This document shows, one piece after another, positions 27,246-34,517 of a stretch of DNA of 64,000 bases (within the stretch, counting starts at the first letter, position 1; each line of letters opens with the position of its first letter). Source of the stretch: CBDDCX01 sp965226925 (GTDB lineage Bacteria > Gemmatimonadota > Gemmatimonadetes > Longimicrobiales > Gaopeijiaceae); the NCBI GenBank assembly GCA_965226925.1, contig CBDDEN010000008.1, positions 124,001 through 188,000 of the forward strand, written 5' to 3'. A program made the position numbers and the translations under genes. A model generated the notes under the pieces. The model was not told the origin of the DNA. It was given only the letters and a program-made list of their open reading frames with translations, and did not search any database.

Positions 27246-29606
27246 CTACAGCAGCCTCAGTTGCCTCGAGTATTTCACGATGAACGATCGGCTCATGGGT
27301 GTTACCAGGCTGGTGAGCCCATGGGACTCCTGGGCCTCGTTGTAGACGATGTACAGGCCGGTACCCGCGGTGTCGAGTACGCCGAAGCGTACGTTGGCGG
27401 ACCACGTGTCGGCCTGATCCGAGTACTGGATCAGGGACTGGAGGAAGACCCGGGGCGTGAAGAAATAGCTGAAGCGCGCACCCAGCAGCGTCGTCTCGAA
27501 GTCCCCCTCGTCGAGGCGGACGATGTTGTGACTCAGCGCAACCGAGGCCGTGAGCGCAGAGCCACGGCGATACGTAACCGTCGTGTTGCCACCCACCTGA
27601 TGGCCCGAGAAGAACCCTCCGACCTCGAACCTGCCGACGACGGAAACCGGGGAGGACGGGTTGGTGGCCAAGTCCCACCCGTTCAGGAAGTAGTCGTAGT
27701 TGCCCGCCGGAATCACCACGCCGGGCGCGATCTCGAACGGCTCCTTGAGGCCCTCGGCGTGAACGTTGAACTCCGGTCCGAACCGACCGCCATTCTCGAA
27801 CTGGGCCTCGGTATCCAAGTGAATGAGGCTCGACTCCTGGAATCCCGTGAAGTCCCAGTAGGCCCGGTACGTCAGATGAGGCGTGAACTCCCGGATCCAT
27901 GGAACCGGGGAACGGATGTACCTCTGCACCTGCGCGGTGATGTTCCGATAGCCCTTGCGGTTGAGGAACCCGACCTCGGGATTGAAGTCGTCGCCGACCT
28001 GGATGATAGGCGTGAACTCCCGGATCCATGGAACCGGGGAACGGATGTACCTCTGCACCTGCGCGGTGATGTTCCGATAGCCCTTGCGGTTGAGGAACCC
28101 GACCTCGGGATTGAAGTCGTCGCCCTGGATGTACGTGCGAAGACCTCCCAATCGCGCGTGTGATACTGCCCATACGCTCCAGCGTCCCGTAAGCCCCGGT
28201 GTCTCCGTCTTGGCAACCCACGTGTCGAAGGTCCACTCGTCACCGATCCCCACCCGACCGTCCACTACGTACGTGCGGTTGTAGTCGTCGCCGTCGTGAG
28301 TCGCACGCCGCTGCACGAACATGGCTCCGGCGCGGGAGCGCCCCCCGACCTCCTTCGTCACGCGAGCCACCGAGAACGAGTTCTCCCTGACGCCGGGCTC
28401 GATATCTCCGTCGAGCCCGTCGGTGAAGATCTGGAGAAAACCCACGCCGAGTCCCTTCATCTTCCCGCTGAGGCGTCCACCACCCAGGATCGGCACCGGG
28501 TTGCCTCCGGAAGAGATCCCGATCTTCCGGGTGAAGAACAGGTCCACCGCCTGCGGCGTCCCGGCGGTGAACGTTCCGGCGTTTTCCAGGAAGAAGGGCC
28601 GCTTTTCAGGGAAGAACAGCGGGAAGCGCGTCAAGTTGGTGCGCTGCTCGTCGACTTCGACCTGAGCGAAATCCGTGTTCGTCGTAAGGTCGAGCGTCAT
28701 CGAGGCCAGCGTGAGCTTGGCATCTACCCCGATCTCCCTCGGATAGTCGGTGTCGTCGGGGGCATTGACGTAGTCGCGCTGCGCCGAGCCCAACACGTAC
28801 GGGCTCACCGTGGCGGCCCGCTGCACGGGTACCGGCACACCGACGAGGTCACCGGCCATGGAAAGACGCATCAGGTTGTATTGACGTGGCACCGGCGCCC
28901 AGAACGACTCTTCGTTCCGACGCCGAATGCGGCGTACCAGGTTCATTCCCCACGTCTGTACCGACCCCCCGGTGTAGCGAAGTGTTGAGAACGGAATGCG
29001 GAACTCAGCATACCAGCCCTGGCCGTCCCGGGAGGCGGCCACTTCCCAACTCCCGTCCCAATTGACGTTGAGGCCGCCCGCCGAACCGGCCTGCTGTCGG
29101 GTCTGGCCCCTTTGAAAGACGCCGCCCCCCTGGCCCTCTCTCACCACCTGAGCGTCGTATTCGATCGAGGCTGGGGTGGTGTAAAAGATGAAGCCGTTCT
29201 GCCGGTCTCTGTACGTGTCGAGGATGATTCCGAAGTAGTCGCCCGTCTCGAGGTTCGCGTCCCGGACGCGCTCGCCCAAAACGATCTGGTCGGGAGTCCG
29301 GTCGTACAACCAGGCCCCTACGTATAGCGCCTCGCCGTCAGCGAGAATCCGCACCTCCGTGCGCTCGGAGACCGGTTCACCTTCAACGGGTTCACGCTGG
29401 AAGAAGCCGGTGATCACCTGCGCACCGGCCCACGCGACGTCATCCAACCGGCCATCGACGACGGGGGCGTCCGAGTCGATGCGGAAGACGGACGCGACCG
29501 GTCGACCGGTCTCCTGGCTGAGAACCTGGGCGGCCAGCCCGAAGGGCACAGCGGTGACGCAGGAAGCGAAGAGCCACGCGCTGGAGGCTCGCCTGAGCAT
29601 ATCCAT
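27246..29606 (-). CDS. DUF5916 outer-membrane protein with CBM9-like domain (copy 2), rearranged
   Basis: 786 aa, paralogous to the 24924-27194 gene, 51 bp away. Signal peptide, CBM9-like domain (APVVDGRLDDVAWAG, LYVGAWLYDRTPDQI), DUF5916 hallmark (TTNTDFAQVEVDEQRTNLTR, FFPEKRPFFLENAGTF) and barrel strands to the end (FIVKYSRQLRLL). Two oddities lie in the barrel. A 129-bp in-frame tandem duplication (27881-28124) repeats 43 residues containing GDDFNPEVGFLNRKGY. Just before it (28130-28190) the coding frame reads an unlikely GRWSVWAVSHARLGGLRTY, while the neighbouring frame reads a barrel-like DAGAYGQYHTRDWEVFA that aligns with the paralogue. The gene may be damaged but remains open. Confidence 0.8.
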   Translation of the reverse strand: MDMLRRASSAWLFASCVTAVPFGLAAQVLSQETGRPVASVFRIDSDAPVVDGRLDDVAWAGAQVITGFFQREPVEGEPVSERTEVRILADGEALYVGAWLYDRTPDQIVLGERVRDANLETGDYFGIILDTYRDRQNGFIFYTTPASIEYDAQVVREGQGGGVFQRGQTRQQAGSAGGLNVNWDGSWEVAASRDGQGWYAEFRIPFSTLRYTGGSVQTWGMNLVRRIRRRNEESFWAPVPRQYNLMRLSMAGDLVGVPVPVQRAATVSPYVLGSAQRDYVNAPDDTDYPREIGVDAKLTLASMTLDLTTNTDFAQVEVDEQRTNLTRFPLFFPEKRPFFLENAGTFTAGTPQAVDLFFTRKIGISSGGNPVPILGGGRLSGKMKGLGVGFLQIFTDGLDGDIEPGVRENSFSVARVTKEVGGRSRAGAMFVQRRATHDGDDYNRTYVVDGRVGIGDEWTFDTWVAKTETPGLTGRWSVWAVSHARLGGLRTYIQGDDFNPEVGFLNRKGYRNITAQVQRYIRSPVPWIREFTPIIQVGDDFNPEVGFLNRKGYRNITAQVQRYIRSPVPWIREFTPHLTYRAYWDFTGFQESSLIHLDTEAQFENGGRFGPEFNVHAEGLKEPFEIAPGVVIPAGNYDYFLNGWDLATNPSSPVSVVGRFEVGGFFSGHQVGGNTTVTYRRGSALTASVALSHNIVRLDEGDFETTLLGARFSYFFTPRVFLQSLIQYSDQADTWSANVRFGVLDTAGTGLYIVYNEAQESHGLTSLVTPMSRSFIVKYSRQLRLL
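27881..28124 (-). repeat. 129-bp in-frame tandem duplication (two identical 115-bp copies)
   Basis: 27881-27995 and 28010-28124 are identical over 115 bp with an offset of 129 bp (43 codons). The repeat duplicates a beta-hairpin region of the DUF5916 barrel. Perfect identity points to a very recent event or an assembly artefact. Confidence 0.9.
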
Positions 29607-29723
29607 CAGGGACCCAACTCCCGGGAATAACGATGTAGGGGAGAGGGCGGCTCTCCGTAAACTGGCTACAAGGTATAGCGGTTGCGTGTCTTTGAGGAGT
29701 ACCGACCGCCCTGACGCCCCCCC

Positions 29724-29752
29724 TTGACTCGGCGAGGCACTCTGGGTTTAAT
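29724..29752 (+). promoter_or_regulatory. sigma70-type promoter of the histidine operon
   Basis: TTGACT (29724-29729), a 17-bp spacer and TTTAAT (29747-29752) form a near-consensus promoter. Transcription should begin around 29758-29760, only two to four bases before the ATG of the leader peptide, so that peptide would be translated from an essentially leaderless mRNA. Confidence 0.75.
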
Positions 29753-29761
29753 GGGACCATC

Positions 29762-29839
29762 ATGAAGACCTCGATTCGACATCATCGGCACCATCATCGG
29801 CACCCGCGCCCGAGCGGCTGTGCGGAGATGTGCACGTGA
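29762..29839 (+). CDS. hisL: histidine operon leader peptide
   Basis: A 25-aa reading frame starting MKTSIR and containing HHRHHHRH at residues 7-14 (six histidines in eight codons, mostly consecutive) and ending at TGA 29837. It lies between the promoter and a strong intrinsic terminator upstream of hisG. This is the layout of ribosome-mediated transcription attenuation: when charged tRNA-His is scarce the ribosome stalls in the His run and the terminator should fail. No Shine-Dalgarno is present, and the predicted transcription start almost coincides with the ATG. The function is inferred from position and composition. Confidence 0.85.
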   Translation: MKTSIRHHRHHHRHPRPSGCAEMCT

Positions 29840-29872
29840 GTTGAGGATCATCTGACGATCTGAGCGCATCTG

Positions 29873-29902
29873 ACGCCGGCCCTCCGAGGTCGGCGTTTTT
29901 TT
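29873..29902 (+). terminator. intrinsic terminator/attenuator before hisG
   Basis: A 9-bp stem (ACGCCGGCC with GGTCGGCGT, one G-U pair, 6-nt loop) is followed by seven T residues (29896-29902). A competing hairpin uses part of its 3' arm: CTCCGAGGT (29882-29890) pairs perfectly with ACCTCGGAG (29910-29918), with an inner GGCG/CGCC. The two structures exclude each other. The terminator lies 34 bp after the leader-peptide stop and 40 bp before hisG. Confidence 0.85.
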
Positions 29903-29942
29903 GTCGCCCACCTCGGAGCTCCGGCACTCGACGGAGCTTCAC

Positions 29943-30818
29943 ATGAGTCAAGACGACAACGACAACACCCTGCGCCTCGGCCTTCCGAAGGGGCGCATGC
30001 AGGACGGAGTGCTCACCCTCCTGGCGGATGCCGGTATACGGGTTGCTCCGAGCGCCCGTGGATACAGGCCCACGGTCTCCCTGCGTGAGTGCGAAGCGAA
30101 GATCCTCAAGCCACAGAACATCGTCGAGATGGTCGAGCTGGGCAGCCGTGACATCGGATTCGCCGGAGCCGACTGGGTCGAGGAGATGGGTGCCGATGTC
30201 GTCGAGCTTCTCGACACCGAGCTCGATCCGGTAGAGGTCGTGGCGGCCGCGCCGAAGGCGCTCCTCGAGGGGGGCGCACTGCCCGCCCGACGCCTGGTCA
30301 TCGCTTCCGAATACGAACGGCTCACCCAGCTCTGGATCGCACGTCGCCGCCTCGACGCGGAGTTCGTTCGCTCGTACGGGGCCACCGAGGTTTTCCCACC
30401 CGAGGACGCCGACGTGATCGTGGACTGCACCGCGACCGGCAGCACACTCCGGGCCAACGATCTGATGGTCGTCGATACGCTGCTCTCCTCATCGACCCGG
30501 TTCTACGCGAGTCCGGCCGCCCTTGCCGACCCCGACAAGAAGAGCCGGATCGAGGACCTCCGCCTACTCCTGAGGAGTGTGCTCGACGCCCGGAAGCGGG
30601 TCATGGTGGAGGTCAACGCCTCCGCGGACAAACTCGACGCGGTGGTCGCGCTCCTTCCGTGCATGCGCGAGGCCACGGTCTCACCGCTCTTCGGCAATAG
30701 CGGCTACGCCGTCAAGGCGGCTGTGCCGAAGGAACAGTTGCCCGAGCTGATTCCGGCCGTGAAGGCTGCCGGCGGATCCGACGTGGTCGTCACGGCCCTT
30801 TCTCAGATCATCCCATGA
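29943..30818 (+). CDS. hisG: ATP phosphoribosyltransferase, long form
   Basis: 291 aa from ATG 29943 (GGAG six bases upstream). First step of histidine synthesis: ATP plus PRPP to phosphoribosyl-ATP. LGLPKGRMQDG opens the catalytic domain. DVIVDCTATGSTLRANDLMV is the PRPP-binding loop. A C-terminal ACT-like regulatory domain of about 75 residues (MVEVNASADKLDAVVALLPC to the end) makes it the long form, which works without HisZ and is feedback-inhibited by histidine. The stop overlaps the next start (ATGA). It is the first gene of the operon, behind the attenuator. Confidence 0.95.
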   Translation: MSQDDNDNTLRLGLPKGRMQDGVLTLLADAGIRVAPSARGYRPTVSLRECEAKILKPQNIVEMVELGSRDIGFAGADWVEEMGADVVELLDTELDPVEVVAAAPKALLEGGALPARRLVIASEYERLTQLWIARRRLDAEFVRSYGATEVFPPEDADVIVDCTATGSTLRANDLMVVDTLLSSSTRFYASPAALADPDKKSRIEDLRLLLRSVLDARKRVMVEVNASADKLDAVVALLPCMREATVSPLFGNSGYAVKAAVPKEQLPELIPAVKAAGGSDVVVTALSQIIP

Positions 30819-32533
30819 CCGGATCGACTCCCTTCCCGTCCACCTGGATTCCCAAAGACCCGTACCGGGGGCCTCAGCCACCCGAGGCCGGCCTGCTCAA
30901 GCTGGACGGAAACGAAGGCGCCGTACCACCCCCAGAAGCGCTCGAACTGCTCGCGAGCGAGGATCTTTCGCTCCTCCGGGACTATCCGGACCCCCGAGGA
31001 CTGGTGACACAGATCGCGGAGTGGCTGGGAGTGGCTCCAGCGAGGGTGGTGCTGACCGCCGGAGCCGACGACGGGCTGGACCGGGTGTGCAGAGCGTACC
31101 TCCGTCCGGGGCGCAGCTTGCTCCTTCCGGTGCCGGCGTTCGAGATGATGTACCGCTTCGCCCAGGCAGCCGGAGGTGATATCCGAACCGTGCCATGGGA
31201 GCAGGAGTTTCCGACGGATGGGGTCATCGCCGCGCTGGACGAGACCGTCTCGGTGGTCGCCATGATCTCCCCCAACAACCCGACGGGACGGGTGGCGACG
31301 GCGAGGGATCTGGAGCGGGTGTCCGAAGCCGCGGTGGGGGCCCTCGTCGTTCTCGATCACGTCTACGTCGACTACGCCGACGAGGACCTCACGGCGCTCG
31401 CGGCGCGGCTCCCGAACGTGGTCATCGTCCGGTCCTTTTCGAAGGCCTGGGGACTCGCCGGATGTCGCGTGGGTTATGCCATCGCAGAGGAGGAGGTCGC
31501 CAACGTGCTGCGCAACGCCGGAAATCCCTTCCCGGTGGCCGGCCTCTCCATCGCCACGGTACGGAGACAGCTCGAGGGGGATCGGGCGGCGTTGAGGGCT
31601 CACGTGAAGCGGACCCGTGGGAATCGAGAGCGGTTGAACCGCAAGCTGACCAGCCTCGGTACCGCTCCCGCCCCGTCACAGGGCAACTTCGTGTTCGCGG
31701 ATTTCGGCGGGCGGGCCGACCTGGTGCAGAACGGGCTGGCCGCTCTGGGAATCAGCGTGCGGCGCTTTGCACACCGGCCGGAGATCGCAACGGGGCTGCG
31801 GGTGACGGTGCCGGAAGACGGGGAAGATCTCGGGAGGCTCGAGGGCGCCTTGGAAACGGTTCTGGCGCCCGAAGCGCTCCTCTTCGACCTCGACGGCGTG
31901 TTGGCCGATGTCGAAGGGTCGTATCGACGGTGTGTTCTGGACACGGCAGCGAGCTTCGGTGCGGTCGTCACCCGAGAAGACCTGGAGTCGGCCGTGCTGG
32001 GCGGTGACGCGAACAACGATTGGGTACTCACGCAACGCATCCTGGCGGCCCACGGCATAGACGTCGCCCTCGTCGACGTCACCGACCGCTTCCAAGAGAT
32101 CTACCTGGGCACGCCGGAGGAACCGGGGCTGCGCGAGTCCGAGCAACTGTTGGTCGACCGCAACCTCCTGGAACGGCTCACGGACCGCCTGCCGCTCGGA
32201 ATCGTCACGGGTCGCCCCCGGCAAGAGGCCGAGTGGTTCCTGGAGCGTACCGGAATATCCGATCTCTTCGGCACCGTGGTGTGCATGGAAGACGGTCCCC
32301 TCAAGCCCGACCCGGCCCCCATAAGGTGCGCGTTGTCACGCTTGGACGTTCGACGGGCCTGGATGGTGGGCGATACGCCCGATGACCTCCGGGCCGCCAA
32401 GGCCGCTGGGGTCCTAGCCCTGGGCATCGTGGCTCCCGGCGACGACCCCACCGCCACCGGGCCGGCACTCCGCACGGCCGGAGCCGCCGTCGTGCTGGAT
32501 GAACTCAAAACACTCGAGGAGCTGCTCCCATGA
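30815..32533 (+). CDS. hisC: histidinol-phosphate aminotransferase fused to a HAD phosphatase
   Basis: 572 aa. Residues 1 to about 350 are HisC: LLKLDGNEGAVPPP, ISPNNPTGRVA, and the PLP lysine K210 in VRSFSKAWGLAGCRVGY. From about residue 352 a HAD subfamily IA hydrolase follows: LLFDLDGVLADVEGSYR (nucleophile Asp), GIVTGRPRQEAEWFL, GPLKPDPAPI (Lys) and MVGDTPDDLRAAKAAG (acidic motif). The operon's HisB has only the dehydratase domain and no separate HisN/HisJ is present. The HAD domain therefore probably dephosphorylates histidinol phosphate, the product of the fused aminotransferase. That assignment is inference. Coupled on both sides by ATGA overlaps. Confidence 0.9.
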   Translation: MTGSTPFPSTWIPKDPYRGPQPPEAGLLKLDGNEGAVPPPEALELLASEDLSLLRDYPDPRGLVTQIAEWLGVAPARVVLTAGADDGLDRVCRAYLRPGRSLLLPVPAFEMMYRFAQAAGGDIRTVPWEQEFPTDGVIAALDETVSVVAMISPNNPTGRVATARDLERVSEAAVGALVVLDHVYVDYADEDLTALAARLPNVVIVRSFSKAWGLAGCRVGYAIAEEEVANVLRNAGNPFPVAGLSIATVRRQLEGDRAALRAHVKRTRGNRERLNRKLTSLGTAPAPSQGNFVFADFGGRADLVQNGLAALGISVRRFAHRPEIATGLRVTVPEDGEDLGRLEGALETVLAPEALLFDLDGVLADVEGSYRRCVLDTAASFGAVVTREDLESAVLGGDANNDWVLTQRILAAHGIDVALVDVTDRFQEIYLGTPEEPGLRESEQLLVDRNLLERLTDRLPLGIVTGRPRQEAEWFLERTGISDLFGTVVCMEDGPLKPDPAPIRCALSRLDVRRAWMVGDTPDDLRAAKAAGVLALGIVAPGDDPTATGPALRTAGAAVVLDELKTLEELLP

Positions 32534-33132
32534 GACCCAGAGAGGCCGTCATCGACCGCCGCACCAACGAAACCGAGATCAGCCTTCGCTTGAATCTCGA
32601 CGGCAATGGAGCCGCCGAGGTCTCGACGGGCATCGGTTTTATGGATCATCTACTCGACGCGTGGACCAAGCACGCTCGATTCGACCTGGACTTGAGCTGC
32701 AAGGGCGATCGCCACGTAGACGATCATCACACGGCGGAAGACTGTGGGCTCGCGCTTGGCGCGGCGCTGCAACAGGCACTGGGCCCCCGCGTGGGCATCC
32801 GCCGATTCGGCTACGCCTACGCCCCTCTGGACGAGGCGCTCGCGAGGGCGGTGGTCGACATCTCGGGTCGCCCTTTCGCACATGTGAGTCTGGGGCTCAC
32901 CCGAGAGCGGCTCGGCGAGCTTTCCTGCGAGAACATCCCTCACGTCCTCAGCTCTCTGGCCTCGACGGCCGGACTGACCCTTCACGTCGACGTGCTCAAG
33001 GGCGAGAACGACCACCATCGGGCGGAGGCCGCCTTCAAGGCCGTCGCCCTGGCTCTCCGTTCGGCCGTCGAGCCTTCGGGCTTCGACGACGTCCCCTCCA
33101 CGAAGGGGAGCCTCGGGGGCGTCGATCCGTGA
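32530..33132 (+). CDS. hisB: imidazoleglycerol-phosphate dehydratase
   Basis: 200 aa, the monofunctional form. Signatures: ISLRLNLDGNGAAEVSTGIG, FMDHLLDAWTKHARFDLDL, the metal-binding HVDDHHTAEDCGLALG, and the second motif ENDHHRAEAAFKAVALAL. It removes water from imidazoleglycerol phosphate to give imidazoleacetol phosphate. It lacks the N-terminal phosphatase domain of enterobacterial HisB, which fits the HAD domain being attached to HisC instead. The start overlaps the hisC stop and the end overlaps the GTG of the next gene (GTGA). Confidence 0.95.
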   Translation: MRPREAVIDRRTNETEISLRLNLDGNGAAEVSTGIGFMDHLLDAWTKHARFDLDLSCKGDRHVDDHHTAEDCGLALGAALQQALGPRVGIRRFGYAYAPLDEALARAVVDISGRPFAHVSLGLTRERLGELSCENIPHVLSSLASTAGLTLHVDVLKGENDHHRAEAAFKAVALALRSAVEPSGFDDVPSTKGSLGGVDP

Positions 33133-34517
33133 GCCCCGTCGCGATCATCGACTCGGGGGTCGCGAATCTCGCGTCCGTGAGGAGCGCGTTCGCCGCCCTG
33201 GGGGTCGAGAGTGTCGTGACTCGGGAACCGGGTCTCGTGAAGGAGGCGACCCATGTGGTGCTGCCCGGCGTGGGGCGGTTCGAGGCCGCCATGAAAACGC
33301 TCCGCGCAGACGCCCTGGACCGAGCGATCGTCGAGGTCCACGAGGCAGGGAGGCCACTCCTGGCGGTGTGCCTCGGCATGCAGCTATTGGGCGTGGGCAG
33401 CGAGGAGAGTCCCGGCGTGCCGGGTCTGAGCATCGTCCCGGGGAGGTTCGTCCGCCTTCCTCAGTCCGTCAGGGTGCCCCACCTGGGCTGGAATCGTGTG
33501 GAGGCGGACGCCTCGTCACCGGTGCCGGCGGGGATGGCGGCCTTCGCGAACTCCTTCTGCCTGATGGAAGCTCCATCCGGGTGGGGCGCGGCGTGGACCA
33601 CACACGGATCCAGGTTCGTCTCGGCTCTGGGCACGGGTCGTACCCTGGCTTGTCAATTCCACCCCGAGCTCTCGGGTGAATACGGCATGGGGCTCCTCCG
33701 GACGTGGCTCTCGGGCGACGAGTGGCGCCAGCAGGACCACACGCCCACCGGCACGTCCATGCGCGAAGTGGCTCGTCGCATCGTCCCCTGTCTGGACGTG
33801 AAGAACGGTCGCGTGGTGAAGGGGGTCCGCTTTCAGAACCTCCGAGACTCGGGGGACCCGGCCGAACAGGCCGGACTCTACGAAGACCAGGGAGCCGACG
33901 AGATCGTCGTCCTCGACGTGGCCGCCTCACCCGACGCGAGAGGCACCAGACTCGACACGGTTCGCTCCGTGAGGAGCCGCCTGCACATCCCACTCACGGT
34001 CGGCGGCGGCGTCCGTACCGTCGACGACGCCCGCGCGCTCCTCTCGGCCGGTGCCGACAAAGTGAGCGTCAATACCGCGGCGGTCCGCGATCCGTCTCTC
34101 ATCGAGCGGTTGGCTCGCGCTTTCGGGTCCCAGTGCATCGTCCTGGCCATCGATGCGCGCCGCGAAGGCGACCGTTGGGACACCTTGGTGATGGGTGGAC
34201 GCGAGCCCACCGGAGTGGACGCCCTCGAGTGGGCCAAGGAGGGCACCGGGCTGGGCGCGGGCGAGATCCTGCTGACCAGTTGGGACCGCGACGGTACCCG
34301 GAGCGGTTGCGATCTGGAACTCCTGCGGGCGATGCACGCGGCGGTGACCGTGCCCGTGATCGCCTCGGGGGGCGTCGGCACCTGTGAGGACGTGGCCGCG
34401 GCATTCCGCGCCGGAGCCGATGCCGTGCTCGCCGCGTCGGTCTTTCACGATGGCGACCTGACGGTGGCGAGCATCAAAAACTTTCTGAGCACCGAAGGGG
34501 TGGTGGTACGGACATGA
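33129..34517 (+). CDS. hisHF: imidazole glycerol phosphate synthase, glutaminase-cyclase fusion
   Basis: 462 aa from GTG 33129, one uninterrupted frame. Residues 1 to about 195 are the HisH glutaminase: LPGVGRFEAAM oxyanion loop, C81 in AVCLGMQLLG, H178 and E180 in CQFHPELSGEYGMG. After a linker of about 16 residues the HisF barrel begins at residue 211: RRIVPCLDVKNGRVVKGVRF (first catalytic Asp), LAIDARREGDRWDTLV (second Asp), EILLTSWDRDGT, IASGGVG. An internal ATG at 33759 has no Shine-Dalgarno, so the fusion is probably the real product. It channels ammonia from glutamine to the cyclase. This arrangement is known from eukaryotic HIS7 and is uncommon in bacteria. Confidence 0.92.
   Translation: MSPVAIIDSGVANLASVRSAFAALGVESVVTREPGLVKEATHVVLPGVGRFEAAMKTLRADALDRAIVEVHEAGRPLLAVCLGMQLLGVGSEESPGVPGLSIVPGRFVRLPQSVRVPHLGWNRVEADASSPVPAGMAAFANSFCLMEAPSGWGAAWTTHGSRFVSALGTGRTLACQFHPELSGEYGMGLLRTWLSGDEWRQQDHTPTGTSMREVARRIVPCLDVKNGRVVKGVRFQNLRDSGDPAEQAGLYEDQGADEIVVLDVAASPDARGTRLDTVRSVRSRLHIPLTVGGGVRTVDDARALLSAGADKVSVNTAAVRDPSLIERLARAFGSQCIVLAIDARREGDRWDTLVMGGREPTGVDALEWAKEGTGLGAGEILLTSWDRDGTRSGCDLELLRAMHAAVTVPVIASGGVGTCEDVAAAFRAGADAVLAASVFHDGDLTVASIKNFLSTEGVVVRT

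Noticed and set aside
32499..33128. Upstream extension of the hisHF frame (210 residues)
   Set aside because: It overlaps hisB in another frame and has no HisH similarity; the GTG at 33129 with a GTGA overlap is the real start.
33759..34517. Separate hisF gene starting at the internal ATG
   Set aside because: No Shine-Dalgarno upstream and no stop between the HisH and HisF parts; a fusion is the simpler reading.
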